From the NCBI GenBank assembly GCA_900457075.1, contig UGYN01000002.1, positions 4,650,001 through 4,714,000 on the forward strand: a stretch of 64,000 nucleotides of DNA, read 5' to 3'. The stretch comes from Serratia quinivorans. GTDB lineage: Bacteria > Pseudomonadota > Gammaproteobacteria > Enterobacterales > Enterobacteriaceae. The notes beneath the pieces were generated by a model. That model saw only the letters and a list, made by a program, of their open reading frames with translations. It was not told the origin of the DNA and ran no database searches. This document shows, in pieces, positions 39,289-47,294 of this stretch. How positions within the stretch are numbered: the stretch's first letter is position 1; each line of letters opens with the position of its first letter. The translations under genes were made by a program, and so were the position numbers.

Positions 39289-40365
39289 TTACTGATAGGT
39301 GAAATTCAGCGTGGCGGCAGTATTGGCTTTGCCAACGGTGACGTCCTTTTTGGTTTGGTAGTAACGAGCACTGAACTGCAGGGATTCTTTACCGCCAGCC
39401 ACCGTTTTAACCAGTAGGTTGGTACCCCGCTTGAGCAATGTCCCATCAGACAATATCTGTACCCCCAGCCCGCTAACCACGCCACTTTGCCCGGCACCGG
39501 TCAGCGCCAGGACGCTGGTATCTGTGGTTTCGGTGCTTTGGGTTCCACTCAGGGAAACGCTGACTTTAAGCCCTGGCTCACAGGTTATCCCCACTTTGAA
39601 ACTCTGTTCACCAAAGGTGGTGCCACTAGCGGTGAGTTTTGTCGCAGATATACTGCCCAAAGGGACATCAATAGCGGTATCGGTCAGGGTGCAGGTGGTT
39701 TGAGAAAATGACGCAGGGGTACCGACACGTAGCCTGCCCAATTCCCAGGTACCTCCCCCGGTGGACGGAGTTCTGATATCTATCAAGGTAAATATTGCCA
39801 GCGTGGTTCCCGTCGGCAGGTTGCCTTTGTTAAATGGCCCGGTTTTTATCAGTTCAAGCTTCCAGGTGTAAGTCGGGATGTTGAGAAGTAAGCCCCCCAC
39901 GGGGGCCTTCCACTCATCACCGATATACTTTGAATCATAAATCGAAACCCGCACCCCCAGCCCCGGCACCGAAGTACTGGAAATATTATTTGTGACAACC
40001 CAACCATTTGCCGCTGAAAGCGCATGTTTAATAGAGTATTGCAACGCCCCCAGGCACAATTGTTGGAACCCACCGCTACCCGAGTTATATAGCAATAACT
40101 GACTTTCTGGTCCTGCCAGTTGATAGGTAGCCAGTACAGTGCCCGTCGGTGTACTGGACGACAGTTTTATATCCCCAAGGTTAATATCTTGTATTTTGCT
40201 GGTTATTTTAGACGCAAGCTGGCACGAAGCGGACATTGCAGGATCCGATAGACAGAGCAGTCCACCCATTACACATAGCGTTAAAATATAGTGACCGCGC
40301 CGCGTACAAGATTTGTCGACCTCATCCGGCCGTGATTTTTTCATGACTGCGATTTTCCTTGTCAT
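39289..40365 (-). CDS. Fimbrial tip adhesin
   Basis: 358-residue FimH-like tip protein. After a long signal region (hydrophobic core YILTLCVMGGLLCLSDP, cleavage near ...MSASC) an N-terminal lectin-like domain of about 160 residues is followed by a C-terminal pilin domain (from about 215, SFSQTTCTLTDTAIDVPLG, ending ATLNFTYQ). Two-domain size and position after the usher fit an adhesin. The ATG at 40365 overlaps the usher stop (ATGA); the frame is open further upstream but that is usher sequence. Receptor unknown. Confidence 0.82.
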   Translation of the reverse strand: MTRKIAVMKKSRPDEVDKSCTRRGHYILTLCVMGGLLCLSDPAMSASCQLASKITSKIQDINLGDIKLSSSTPTGTVLATYQLAGPESQLLLYNSGSGGFQQLCLGALQYSIKHALSAANGWVVTNNISSTSVPGLGVRVSIYDSKYIGDEWKAPVGGLLLNIPTYTWKLELIKTGPFNKGNLPTGTTLAIFTLIDIRTPSTGGGTWELGRLRVGTPASFSQTTCTLTDTAIDVPLGSISATKLTASGTTFGEQSFKVGITCEPGLKVSVSLSGTQSTETTDTSVLALTGAGQSGVVSGLGVQILSDGTLLKRGTNLLVKTVAGGKESLQFSARYYQTKKDVTVGKANTAATLNFTYQ

Positions 40366-42890
40366 TGACATACTCCGTCCATTTGCAGTATTTCTTCCTG
40401 CCCGGCAGCCTTGGGCAATTGGTATTCCACCCAGCACTGACCGGCATTGCCGTTTCCCCATAGCACCCTCAGTTTCCCTTGCTCAGCGAGGCCACTCAGG
40501 TAGACCTGTCCGGCATCACCGACGATGCTGCCTTGTGCCGCGTTTTGATCGGCTTCGCTCACCGTGGCGCCAAAGGGCACCGGCTTGCCATTGCCTTGCG
40601 TTAGTGTCATCAGCACCCTCGCACCCACTTTGGCGCTGAACGTCGCCCTCACCAGCGCTCCGCGCGTGGGTACCACACGGTGGCTGGTTTGCGCCACGTC
40701 GGTATCTGCCGATAAGGTTTCTGTCGCCAGCGTGACGTCGGTACTGCGATAGGGGGTCAGGTACGGCACCAACGCATAACCACGCCAGTCAGTGCGCACA
40801 CCGGTCTGGTTATTGACGCTCACACCGGCTGCGCCGGGCATGGCCACCAACGCTGCCGTCTCGCCCAGGGGTTGCCCCAGGGTCACGCCACTGGCATGCG
40901 CCACCACGCTGCCTTGCAGACCATAATTCAGCCGCTGGCTGTTGCGGTCATAACCGTAGCCCGAGCTAAGCTCGCCGTAAGTCCCCTTATAGTCCAGATT
41001 AAGGTTGCCGCCGTAACCTTGCCCTCGGCTGCCATAATTCTGCTGCGCCGCCCAACTCAGGCTGTTATCCCGTAGCGCCATCCCGCTCAGCCCCAGAGAC
41101 TGGCTGGTCGCACCGCCCTTGGTATTGTTCAGGTTGTAGTTCACCCAACTGCTGTTGTTGTCCCACAGGTTAAGCGGCATGTTGAGATTGAAGACGAATT
41201 GCTGGTCGTTACTGCGCTGCGGCCCGAAACTATTACGGTTATAACTCCAGTTCACCCCGTAGCTGATCCCTTGCCAACTGTTGCTGTAGCCCAGTCCCAA
41301 CGAGGCCATGCTGCGATCGCTGTTCCAGTAATCTTCGCGTATCGCACTGAGCGAGAGCGAACCGCCGTCCTGCCATAACTGCTGGCTCATGCTCAGTTCC
41401 GCCCGGTTGCGTCGCCGCTCATACGCCCAGTAGGCCATCTCTCCGCTACGCCAGGTGTCCAACACCTCCGACAGGGCATAAAACCCCGCCGTCGAATAGC
41501 GATAACCGGCAATGGCGAAGTTGGTGCCGGTCTGCACCATATTTTTGCTGTAACGCATACGCCACGACTGCCCGGTCTGTCTGTCCAGCCCTTTTTGCTG
41601 GCCCCGCGACTGGGTCACATCCACCGAGAATGCCCCCCAGTCACCAAGGTTGTTGCCCACCCCCAGTGCGGCCGACTGGTAACGCTGTGCCATCTGCACG
41701 CCACCATACAAAGTACTGTTCCACGGCAGACCATAAATGGCCGTTCCCTGCATCAGGGCACTTTTATCCACGCTGTGGTCATAACTGCGGTATTGGCCCG
41801 CCGTCAGGCTGTATTTGAGCCGTCCTTCACGCTGCAACACGGGCAGGGAGGCGAAGGGCACCACTAGCTGTTGTTCGCTGCCATCGGCTTCTTTGATGGT
41901 GACATGCAGGTCGCCGCTGCCGCCGGTGGGGTACATATCGTCAATAACAAATGCCCCCGGCGCTACATAGGTACGGTAAATCTCATAGCCGTTTTGGCGT
42001 ACTACCACCTGGGCATTGGTTCGGGCAATGCCGCGGACTATCGGCGCATAACCTCGCAGGCTATCCGGTAGCATGTCGTCATCCGAAGCCAGCTGTCCGC
42101 CACGGAAGGGCACTGCGTCAAACACCTCACTGGGCGCGTTGCTGTCACCCAATGTCATCTGGCTCTGTAACCCAATCAGGTTACGCTGGGCGTAGGTATA
42201 AACCGTATTCCACTTGTCTTGTCCGTCACTGTCGCGACCCCAGGTAGTGTAGTTACGCAACCGCCATGGCCCGAGGTTCGCTCCTGGGCGCAGGTTGGCA
42301 TACTGATTGTTGCCATTGCTCCCATTCTCATTTCTGGCATAGGTGTTGGCCCCGCTCAGGCTATAGTTAAGTAATAGCGCTGGAACGCCTTCGTCCCATT
42401 GTGCCGGGGAAACATAACCGCGCGGCTGCTGTTTAATCGCCGCCTGTGGAATGCTCAGCAGCAACCGCTGCTGGTTAAACTGCAAACGTGATGAAGCCTG
42501 CGGTATTGCCGTCAGATCGACACAGGTGCTGTCTGCGGCCCCCAGAGTTGGAAAACGACTCACCTGAACGCCGTAATCGCCCAGTTCCGCCATGCTCAGG
42601 CAGGGTTGTAGCCCATCCCCCTTGGGGTCGGCATGAAAAGTCACCGAGCGTGTCGCCACCATTTGCTGATTAAGAAAAATATCGACCCGATAAACGCCGG
42701 GTATTTGCCCACCGGCGTTCTCAAATGCCGATAAGTCCACGCCATCCTGTTGGGGTGTCCCAATAGTCAGCAATGCCGGGTTAAAATAATCACGACTATG
42801 TGCTGTCGGCTGTAACACCAGTTGCAAGACTATTAGCCCCGCCAGAGGCACTTGGCGATATCGTCGGTCAGTTTCCGTGCTCATTGCCAC
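40362..42890 (-). CDS. fimD: Fimbrial outer-membrane usher
   Basis: 842-residue usher that forms the assembly and secretion pore of the fimbria. Signal peptide to about residue 32; N-terminal chaperone-binding domain (YFNPALLTIG...CLSMAELGDYGV); 24-strand barrel with a plug region (about 220-310, VRGIARTNAQVVVRQNGYEIYRTYVAPGAFVIDDMYPTGGSGDL); C-terminal domains ending in a cysteine pair (CWVEYQLPK...MDGVCQ). Length is typical. Confidence 0.95.
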   Translation of the reverse strand: MAMSTETDRRYRQVPLAGLIVLQLVLQPTAHSRDYFNPALLTIGTPQQDGVDLSAFENAGGQIPGVYRVDIFLNQQMVATRSVTFHADPKGDGLQPCLSMAELGDYGVQVSRFPTLGAADSTCVDLTAIPQASSRLQFNQQRLLLSIPQAAIKQQPRGYVSPAQWDEGVPALLLNYSLSGANTYARNENGSNGNNQYANLRPGANLGPWRLRNYTTWGRDSDGQDKWNTVYTYAQRNLIGLQSQMTLGDSNAPSEVFDAVPFRGGQLASDDDMLPDSLRGYAPIVRGIARTNAQVVVRQNGYEIYRTYVAPGAFVIDDMYPTGGSGDLHVTIKEADGSEQQLVVPFASLPVLQREGRLKYSLTAGQYRSYDHSVDKSALMQGTAIYGLPWNSTLYGGVQMAQRYQSAALGVGNNLGDWGAFSVDVTQSRGQQKGLDRQTGQSWRMRYSKNMVQTGTNFAIAGYRYSTAGFYALSEVLDTWRSGEMAYWAYERRRNRAELSMSQQLWQDGGSLSLSAIREDYWNSDRSMASLGLGYSNSWQGISYGVNWSYNRNSFGPQRSNDQQFVFNLNMPLNLWDNNSSWVNYNLNNTKGGATSQSLGLSGMALRDNSLSWAAQQNYGSRGQGYGGNLNLDYKGTYGELSSGYGYDRNSQRLNYGLQGSVVAHASGVTLGQPLGETAALVAMPGAAGVSVNNQTGVRTDWRGYALVPYLTPYRSTDVTLATETLSADTDVAQTSHRVVPTRGALVRATFSAKVGARVLMTLTQGNGKPVPFGATVSEADQNAAQGSIVGDAGQVYLSGLAEQGKLRVLWGNGNAGQCWVEYQLPKAAGQEEILQMDGVCQ

Positions 42891-42932
42891 ACTCCCTTGT
42901 TTGCCTTTTCACCTCACTGTGAAGAGCCAACA

Positions 42933-43612
42933 TCACCCTGCTAATCTGCCTTGCTGGGTGGCACCGCTACCGCCAAAATCGTTGATAACGATCCAACTCA
43001 CCGCATTGCCTGCTTTCACTTCTTGCAAAGCAAAATCCGCACTGCTGAATGGCGCGACATAGGTTGCATCCCGCACCTCTTGCCCCTCGATCTTCACACT
43101 CTGAAAGTTCATGTAATACGGCGTAGGGTTGTTGACCCGCAATTTTCCGCCTTGCCGTGACCAGCTCAATTGCCCGGCAACCGCCTCCGGCGATTTGTCC
43201 TTCAACTGTTCTGGGCGATATATCAGTTTGATGCGGGTGTTCACCGCTATTTGGAGGGTATTGTCTTTATTCTCAGACGAAGGGATGGCTTTCACATTCA
43301 ACCAGTACAGCGCTTCACGGTCTTTTGGCAAATTACCGCCCAGGCGCACTATTCGCAGTACGTTCTTGTCCCCACCTTCTAAGCGAAACAGCGGGGGGTC
43401 AGGATAAACGGGGCTTTCTCGCTGCCAGCGGTTTGTGGATCAACCCAGGACTGGATCAGGTAAGGGACTTTATCCGGGTTACTGACGCTTAATGAGGATT
43501 CCCGCAATCCACTGTCGTACACCACTCGGGTTGCCCCAATTACCACACCAGCCTGTACCAGACTGCTGCTCAATATCAACCCAAGGTACAGCGCGACCTG
43601 CCATGCTTTCAT
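42933..43612 (-). CDS. fimC: Periplasmic fimbrial chaperone (one frameshift)
   Basis: PapD-like chaperone of about 226 residues after correction, shielding pilin subunits on their way to the usher. Signal peptide MKAWQVALYLGLILSSSLVQA; IGATRVVYDSG (about 24-34) begins the first Ig-like domain; NLPKDREALYWLNVKAIPS (about 88-106) is the conserved family motif. The frame breaks at 43393-43398, where six G (C on the coding strand) need one more base to read FILTPPLFRLEGGDKN. This is the only apparent deletion among the window's frameshifts. Confidence 0.88.
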
Positions 43613-43693
43613 GCCCAGTTTCTCCCTGAAAAGGGACGACCCGGCGGGCAGTCCCTGCAAAGTCAAACAGCCTCAAAGAGGCCGCATTCGCGT

Positions 43694-44239
43694 TTAGTTG
43701 TACTTGACGTTGAAAGTAGCGCTGGAGTTAGCTACGCCGGAAGTCACTGTCGCTGACGTGGCAATATAGCGTGCGGTAAAGTCCAGTTTGTTAACGTCTG
43801 TCGCACCGGTCTTCAAGTCATAGCTGGCAGAAGGAGTTTTTAATGCCAAAACGGTGTCGCTTTTATCGCTGATTTGGATCCCAACCCCGGTAGCAGCAGG
43901 TGCGGCAGTGGTGCCCGCGGTCAGAGCCAGTACTTTTTTGTCGTTGTCTGCCGCAGTGCCGTCAAATTCGACGTTGGCTTTGGTATAGGCCGCCGGGCAA
44001 TTTTTCAGATTGATGGTGAATTTGCTGGAGGTACCGGTAGAGCCGGCCCCTGAGAAGGCCGTTTTATTCAGCGTTCCCATAGGGACACTGATCGCCGTTG
44101 CTCCCGCAGCCAAATCGACCTCACAGGTTGCATCTTTGATATCACCCGTGAAGTTGATGTTACCGTCAGCAGCAAATGCCGAAGCGGTCGAAAATAATGC
44201 GATCGTAGCCAATGAAGTGACCAGAAGTGTTTTTTTCAT
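43694..44239 (-). CDS. fimA: Major fimbrial subunit
   Basis: Type 1-like major pilin, 181 residues. A clean signal peptide (MKKTLLVTSLATIALFSTASAFA) precedes DGNINFTGDIKDATCEVDL (first cysteine) and INLKNCPAAYTKANVEFDG (second). The C-terminus SSATFNVKYN has the expected penultimate tyrosine. The ATG at 44239 follows AAGGAA; the upstream ATG at 44281 is rejected. It is the first gene after the invertible segment. Confidence 0.93.
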   Translation of the reverse strand: MKKTLLVTSLATIALFSTASAFAADGNINFTGDIKDATCEVDLAAGATAISVPMGTLNKTAFSGAGSTGTSSKFTINLKNCPAAYTKANVEFDGTAADNDKKVLALTAGTTAAPAATGVGIQISDKSDTVLALKTPSASYDLKTGATDVNKLDFTARYIATSATVTSGVANSSATFNVKYN

Positions 44240-44346
44240 AGATAGGATTCCTTGAGGAGTGCATTCTTGCACAATGTCCATTTAACTCATTGATAGAGTT
44301 GTCCTTTTTTTAGCCGACGCTCGTGTTGCCATAGCGATGCAAACGC

Positions 44347-44679
44347 AACATTTTGAGTCAAATTGACACATTAGGCAGATAGTTCTTCTGGTTGATTGAT
44401 TTGGAGTAATGTATGGCAGATAACACCATGGATGGTGTTTAAATTGGTGAGTGATGCTGCTTAATTATTCAGTAATGATTCAGGGAGATAAAAGAAATCG
44501 GCTGACCGTGTCGGAAAACCTGGAATTGATCGGAATGGTCATGTGGAGACGTTAGTGAGAGGTGAATTTATTTTGTTGATATTAATAGAGTTATAGGTGA
44601 GGATAAAAAAACCACAAAACAAACATTGACTTTTTTTCAGGATATTCCTAGTTTAGTTGTCAGTTTGACTCAAATTGTT
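44347..44679. promoter_or_regulatory. Putative invertible fimbrial promoter (fimS-like)
   Basis: Inverted repeats of 22 bases with two mismatches lie at 44347-44368 and 44658-44679, sharing the core TGTCARTTTGACTCAAA. They enclose about 290 bases upstream of fimA and beside a FimB-type recombinase gene, close to the 314-bp E. coli fimS layout. The right repeat overlaps the 3' end of the recombinase gene. The region is AT-rich with no gene. Inversion would carry a promoter from one side to the other. Confidence 0.75.
44626..44654 (+). promoter_or_regulatory. Candidate fimbrial promoter in OFF orientation
   Basis: TTGACT at 44626-44631, a 17-base spacer and TAGTTT at 44649-44654 form a plausible sigma-70 promoter reading rightwards, away from fimA. 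Its start would fall in the right inverted repeat. After inversion it would read leftwards through the left repeat into fimA with a leader of about 110-120 bases. The -10 is weak (3 of 6). Confidence 0.45.
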
Positions 44680-45266
44680 ACATTTTCCTCCTCTTTTTCC
44701 TCCTTCCACAGGTGTTTAAATCGTCCGGCATTGGCCGCGGTGTACAGCACCGTATGCTGAATATTACGGTGTCCCAGATAGTCCTGTATCACCCGGGTAT
44801 CGGCGCCATTATCTGCCAGCGCATAGCCACAGGCATGGCGCAACATATGCGGATGGGCGTCCACATCAAGTCCGGCCTGCTTACCGTAAGCCTGCAACAT
44901 GCGATAAATGCGCTGGCGCGACAGCCGGTAGCCTTTCTGCGACAGAAACAGCCACTCTTCATCCTCCAGATTGCGACAGGACCGGCGTTTTTCCAGCCAG
45001 CGGGTCAGTAGATTTTTCTCGGTGGTTTCCAGCGGATGGATGGTGGATAGCCCGTTTTTAAGGCGATTCATATACACGCAACCGCTTTCCATATCCAGGT
45101 CCGCCATGCGCAGGCCGTTAAGCTCACTAACGCGGCAGCCGTGAATGAAACCCATCCAGATCAGGCAGCTGTCACGCTCGGGCGCTCGTCCGGCGGCGGC
45201 CTGTTGCAGCAGGCGGGTGACCTCGGTACGGGTCAGGTGCTTGCGGTGGTTGTGAGATTTTTGCAT
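44670..45266 (-). CDS. fimB: FimB/FimE-type tyrosine recombinase
   Basis: Site-specific recombinase of 198 residues, the usual length for FimB/FimE. The tyrosine-recombinase catalytic set is visible: R in GFIHGCRVSELNGL (about 45), HMLRHACGYALADNG (about 140, HxxR), the H of LGHRNIQHTVLY and nucleophile Y in VLYTAANAGRFK (about 172). The start at 45266 follows GAGGAGAA at 5 bases; the longer ATG at 45326 lies across a terminator-like hairpin. Only one such recombinase is present next to the fim operon here, where E. coli has two. Confidence 0.92.
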   Translation of the reverse strand: MQKSHNHRKHLTRTEVTRLLQQAAAGRAPERDSCLIWMGFIHGCRVSELNGLRMADLDMESGCVYMNRLKNGLSTIHPLETTEKNLLTRWLEKRRSCRNLEDEEWLFLSQKGYRLSRQRIYRMLQAYGKQAGLDVDAHPHMLRHACGYALADNGADTRVIQDYLGHRNIQHTVLYTAANAGRFKHLWKEEKEEENVTI

Positions 45267-45277
45267 TGCTTCTCCTC

Positions 45278-45308
45278 GAAAAAAACAAAGGCCGGCAACA
45301 GGCCGGCC
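45278..45308 (-). terminator. Intrinsic terminator in the leader of the recombinase gene
   Basis: On the minus strand a GC-only 7-bp stem (45302-45308 with 45290-45296, loop of 5) is followed directly by TTTGTTTTTTT (45279-45289), an ideal intrinsic terminator. It ends only 12 bases before the fimB start codon, so transcripts from upstream must read through it. It may be an attenuator. Confidence 0.78.
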
Positions 45309-45320
45309 ATTGGCGTCGTC

Positions 45321-45352
45321 CGTCAATCATTGACGATGCAAGGGGCAGTATA
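45321..45352 (-). promoter_or_regulatory. Palindrome and -10-like site upstream of fimB
   Basis: CGTCAATCATTGACG at 45321-45335 is a perfect 7-1-7 palindrome, an operator or antiterminator candidate. A -10-like TATACT lies on the minus strand at 45347-45352, so a transcript would contain the palindrome and then the terminator. No convincing -35 was found. Confidence 0.45.
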
Positions 45353-45480
45353 GTGCAGGTTGGGTGCAAAAGTTCGAAAGTCTGTGGGCTGTAAAATCCG
45401 ATCTTCTTTAATATCTGGCAGCAATAGGCTGACTTTTCATATTTGCCAGTTCGATGAGACGTTTATTTCGCGCAAGTTGC

Positions 45481-45517
45481 TGAATTTGCGAAGCGTTACG
45501 CAGTTCACTAATTGAAC
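45481..45517 (+). repeat. 37-bp direct repeat, left copy
   Basis: This sequence matches 54296-54332 at 36 of 37 positions, same orientation. It contains the small palindrome GTTCACTAATTGAAC (5-5-5) and GCGTTACGC. The two copies lie 8.8 kb apart around the biosynthetic cluster. It also stands about 60 bases upstream of the RHH gene and may belong to its promoter. Confidence 0.85.
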
Positions 45518-45575
45518 AATGATCGCTGGTGAAGTAAGCTTTTCTCCACTAACTGACAGCCACAGGAGGTGGGGT

Positions 45576-45800
45576 ATGCGTAGTTTGCCAATTCGGTTAT
45601 CAAATAAAATTGACGACGATCTGAATGATATTGCCAAGCGGCATGGAATGGAGAAAACCGAGGTGATCAAGATGGCTTTCGCGTTGATTGCCATTGCTGA
45701 TAAACAGTGGGTGAAACAAGATGGTTCATCCCTGGGTATCGTGCGAGGGAACGGCCAGGATTTGGAGGCGGTGGGGCAGGTCGTGGGGATTTTTCCATGA
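45576..45800 (+). CDS. Small ribbon-helix-helix (CopG-like) protein
   Basis: 74 residues. MRSLPIRLSNKIDDDLNDIAKRHGMEKTEVIKMAFALIAIADK has the RHH pattern: a short beta strand, then two helices around GMEKTEV. Such proteins are usually DNA-binding regulators or antitoxins. A perfect AGGAGG precedes ATG 45576, so the start is firm; the frame upstream to 45519 is not needed. Overlaps the next gene by ATGA, forming a two-gene unit. Confidence 0.7.
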   Translation: MRSLPIRLSNKIDDDLNDIAKRHGMEKTEVIKMAFALIAIADKQWVKQDGSSLGIVRGNGQDLEAVGQVVGIFP

Positions 45801-46102
45801 AGGCTGAAGAGACGAAAATACTGGCAGAAGCCAATGGACTTTATCAGAAACAAGTGTTGGTGTTTGACGAAATGGAGCGTCTTCGTCTGGCGCGACAGGT
45901 ATTGTGCGGCATCTTCGTTATCAGCGTGGGCGTTTTTGTTGCCCACGCGTATTGGGATCAAAATGAATCCATCAGGCAGGTGTTTGAACTGTTGAAGATT
46001 GGCGCACTGCCGTTGGTCACATTGGTGATCTCCTTTTATTTCCCCCCATCGTACCGCCAGATAATGCCTGCCGATTTGCGCATTTTTGCTTCCTTGCCGT
46101 AA
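45797..46102 (+). CDS. Small membrane protein coupled to the RHH gene
   Basis: 101 residues, not recognised as a named family. An N-terminal amphipathic, charged segment (about 1-32) is followed by two hydrophobic helices (about 33-52, LCGIFVISVGVFVAHAYW, and about 65-83, LKIGALPLVTLVISFYF). Coupled start with the RHH gene suggests the two act together, for example as a toxin-antitoxin-like or phage-defence-like pair. That is only a suggestion from layout. Confidence 0.6.
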   Translation: MKAEETKILAEANGLYQKQVLVFDEMERLRLARQVLCGIFVISVGVFVAHAYWDQNESIRQVFELLKIGALPLVTLVISFYFPPSYRQIMPADLRIFASLP

Positions 46103-46286
46103 ACTTGCTATCTCAGTATTGTTACAATTAATTGTCGGCGGCCGCTGGCTGTTTGCAGTGCATAACAACAATCAATAGCCCAGTTTTGCGGGCACTTTGG
46201 GATTTAAAACCGGGGATGGCTCGGTGCTGTCACAGGATAGCGCCGGGAGATCGCTTTATGGATATGCAGGTTAGTTAACAATAATA

Positions 46287-47294
46287 ATGACAACACAATC
46301 TTGTTCACCCACGTTGCTACCGTTGAAAATCATCGCCACGGGGGCAGCACTGCCACCCAACCGAGTCGACTCCTCCGCGCTCGATAGCCTGCTGTGCAAG
46401 CCGACAGGCTATGTCGAGAAACGCTCCGGTATCAGCTACCGTTTTCACGCCAGCGATGATGCCAGCCAGGCTGAACTGGCCGTCGCCGCATTGCAGGATG
46501 CCTTAACCCGTTGCCGCATCAACGCGCAGTCGATAGATCTGCTGATTTCCGCGTCGGCGATTTCAGTACAGGCCCTGCCTTGCACGGCGGCGCATATTCT
46601 TAAGGTGGCCGGACTGGCACCGGGCACTGCCGGTTTCGATATCAACAGCAGCTGCGTCAGTTTTATCTCCGCCCTGCAGGTGGCCGCCGGGCTGCTGAAT
46701 GCCGGTACCTACCGGCGAATTGCTATTGTCTCAGCCGATTTGGCTTCTCGCGGTATTGACTGGGAGCATGAAGAGTCCTCGCTGATTTTTGGCGACGGCG
46801 CGGCCTGCGCCATCGTCGAGCGTGGCGACGGCAGCAGCGGTATTCTGGCCAGCCTGGTGGAGACCTATCCTGAAGGTAGCGAGCTGTGCGAGATACGTGC
46901 CGGGGGGACGCGGCGCAACCCGCGCGCCGGCATGACTAACAGCGATTTCCTGTTCCATATGCAGGGCAAACAGCTGTTCCGCCAGGCGTCGGCACTGATC
47001 GAAGATTATCTTGCTCGTTTGCTGGCAGCCAGTGGCCTGACACTGGCGCAGATCGCGACGGTGGTGCCGCACCAGGCAAGTCACCTGTCGCTCGAACATA
47101 TGCGCAAGCGGCTGCATGTTCCCCCTGAGGCACTGGTGGATATTTATCGCTATCACGGTAATCAGGTGGCGGCATCTATCCCCACGGCGTTACACGTTGC
47201 GGTTACCGGCGGGCGATTTAACCCAGGTAAGCCGGTGATGCTGATCGGCACCGCCGCCGGGCTGTCGCTGGCCGGCATGGTGCTGCTGCCATGA
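46287..47294 (+). CDS. 3-oxoacyl-ACP synthase III-like condensing enzyme
   Basis: Thiolase-fold KAS III homologue of 335 residues, first gene of an eight-gene operon. The catalytic triad is visible: Cys in FDINSSCVSFISAL (about 113), His in VPHQASHLSLEHM (about 255) and Asn in YRYHGNQVAASIP (about 288). It could condense two acyl units head-to-head (OleA-like) or elongate a primed acyl chain. The housekeeping FabH pattern HGNTSAAS is changed to HGNQVAAS. Ribosome site weak. Overlaps the next gene by 4 bases. Confidence 0.83.
   Translation: MTTQSCSPTLLPLKIIATGAALPPNRVDSSALDSLLCKPTGYVEKRSGISYRFHASDDASQAELAVAALQDALTRCRINAQSIDLLISASAISVQALPCTAAHILKVAGLAPGTAGFDINSSCVSFISALQVAAGLLNAGTYRRIAIVSADLASRGIDWEHEESSLIFGDGAACAIVERGDGSSGILASLVETYPEGSELCEIRAGGTRRNPRAGMTNSDFLFHMQGKQLFRQASALIEDYLARLLAASGLTLAQIATVVPHQASHLSLEHMRKRLHVPPEALVDIYRYHGNQVAASIPTALHVAVTGGRFNPGKPVMLIGTAAGLSLAGMVLLP

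Noticed and set aside
37570..44239. Fimbrial locus as part of a mobile element
   Set aside because: Apart from the switch recombinase there is no integrase, transposase or flanking repeat; gene order is that of an ordinary chaperone-usher operon.
44347..44390. Leftward promoter using TTGACT inside the left inverted repeat
   Set aside because: The nearest -10-like sequence is about 22 bases away, too far for a normal promoter.
45437..46171. 244-codon open frame on the minus strand
   Set aside because: Overlaps the RHH and membrane-protein genes, which have a strong ribosome site and coupled start; the antisense product has no domain.
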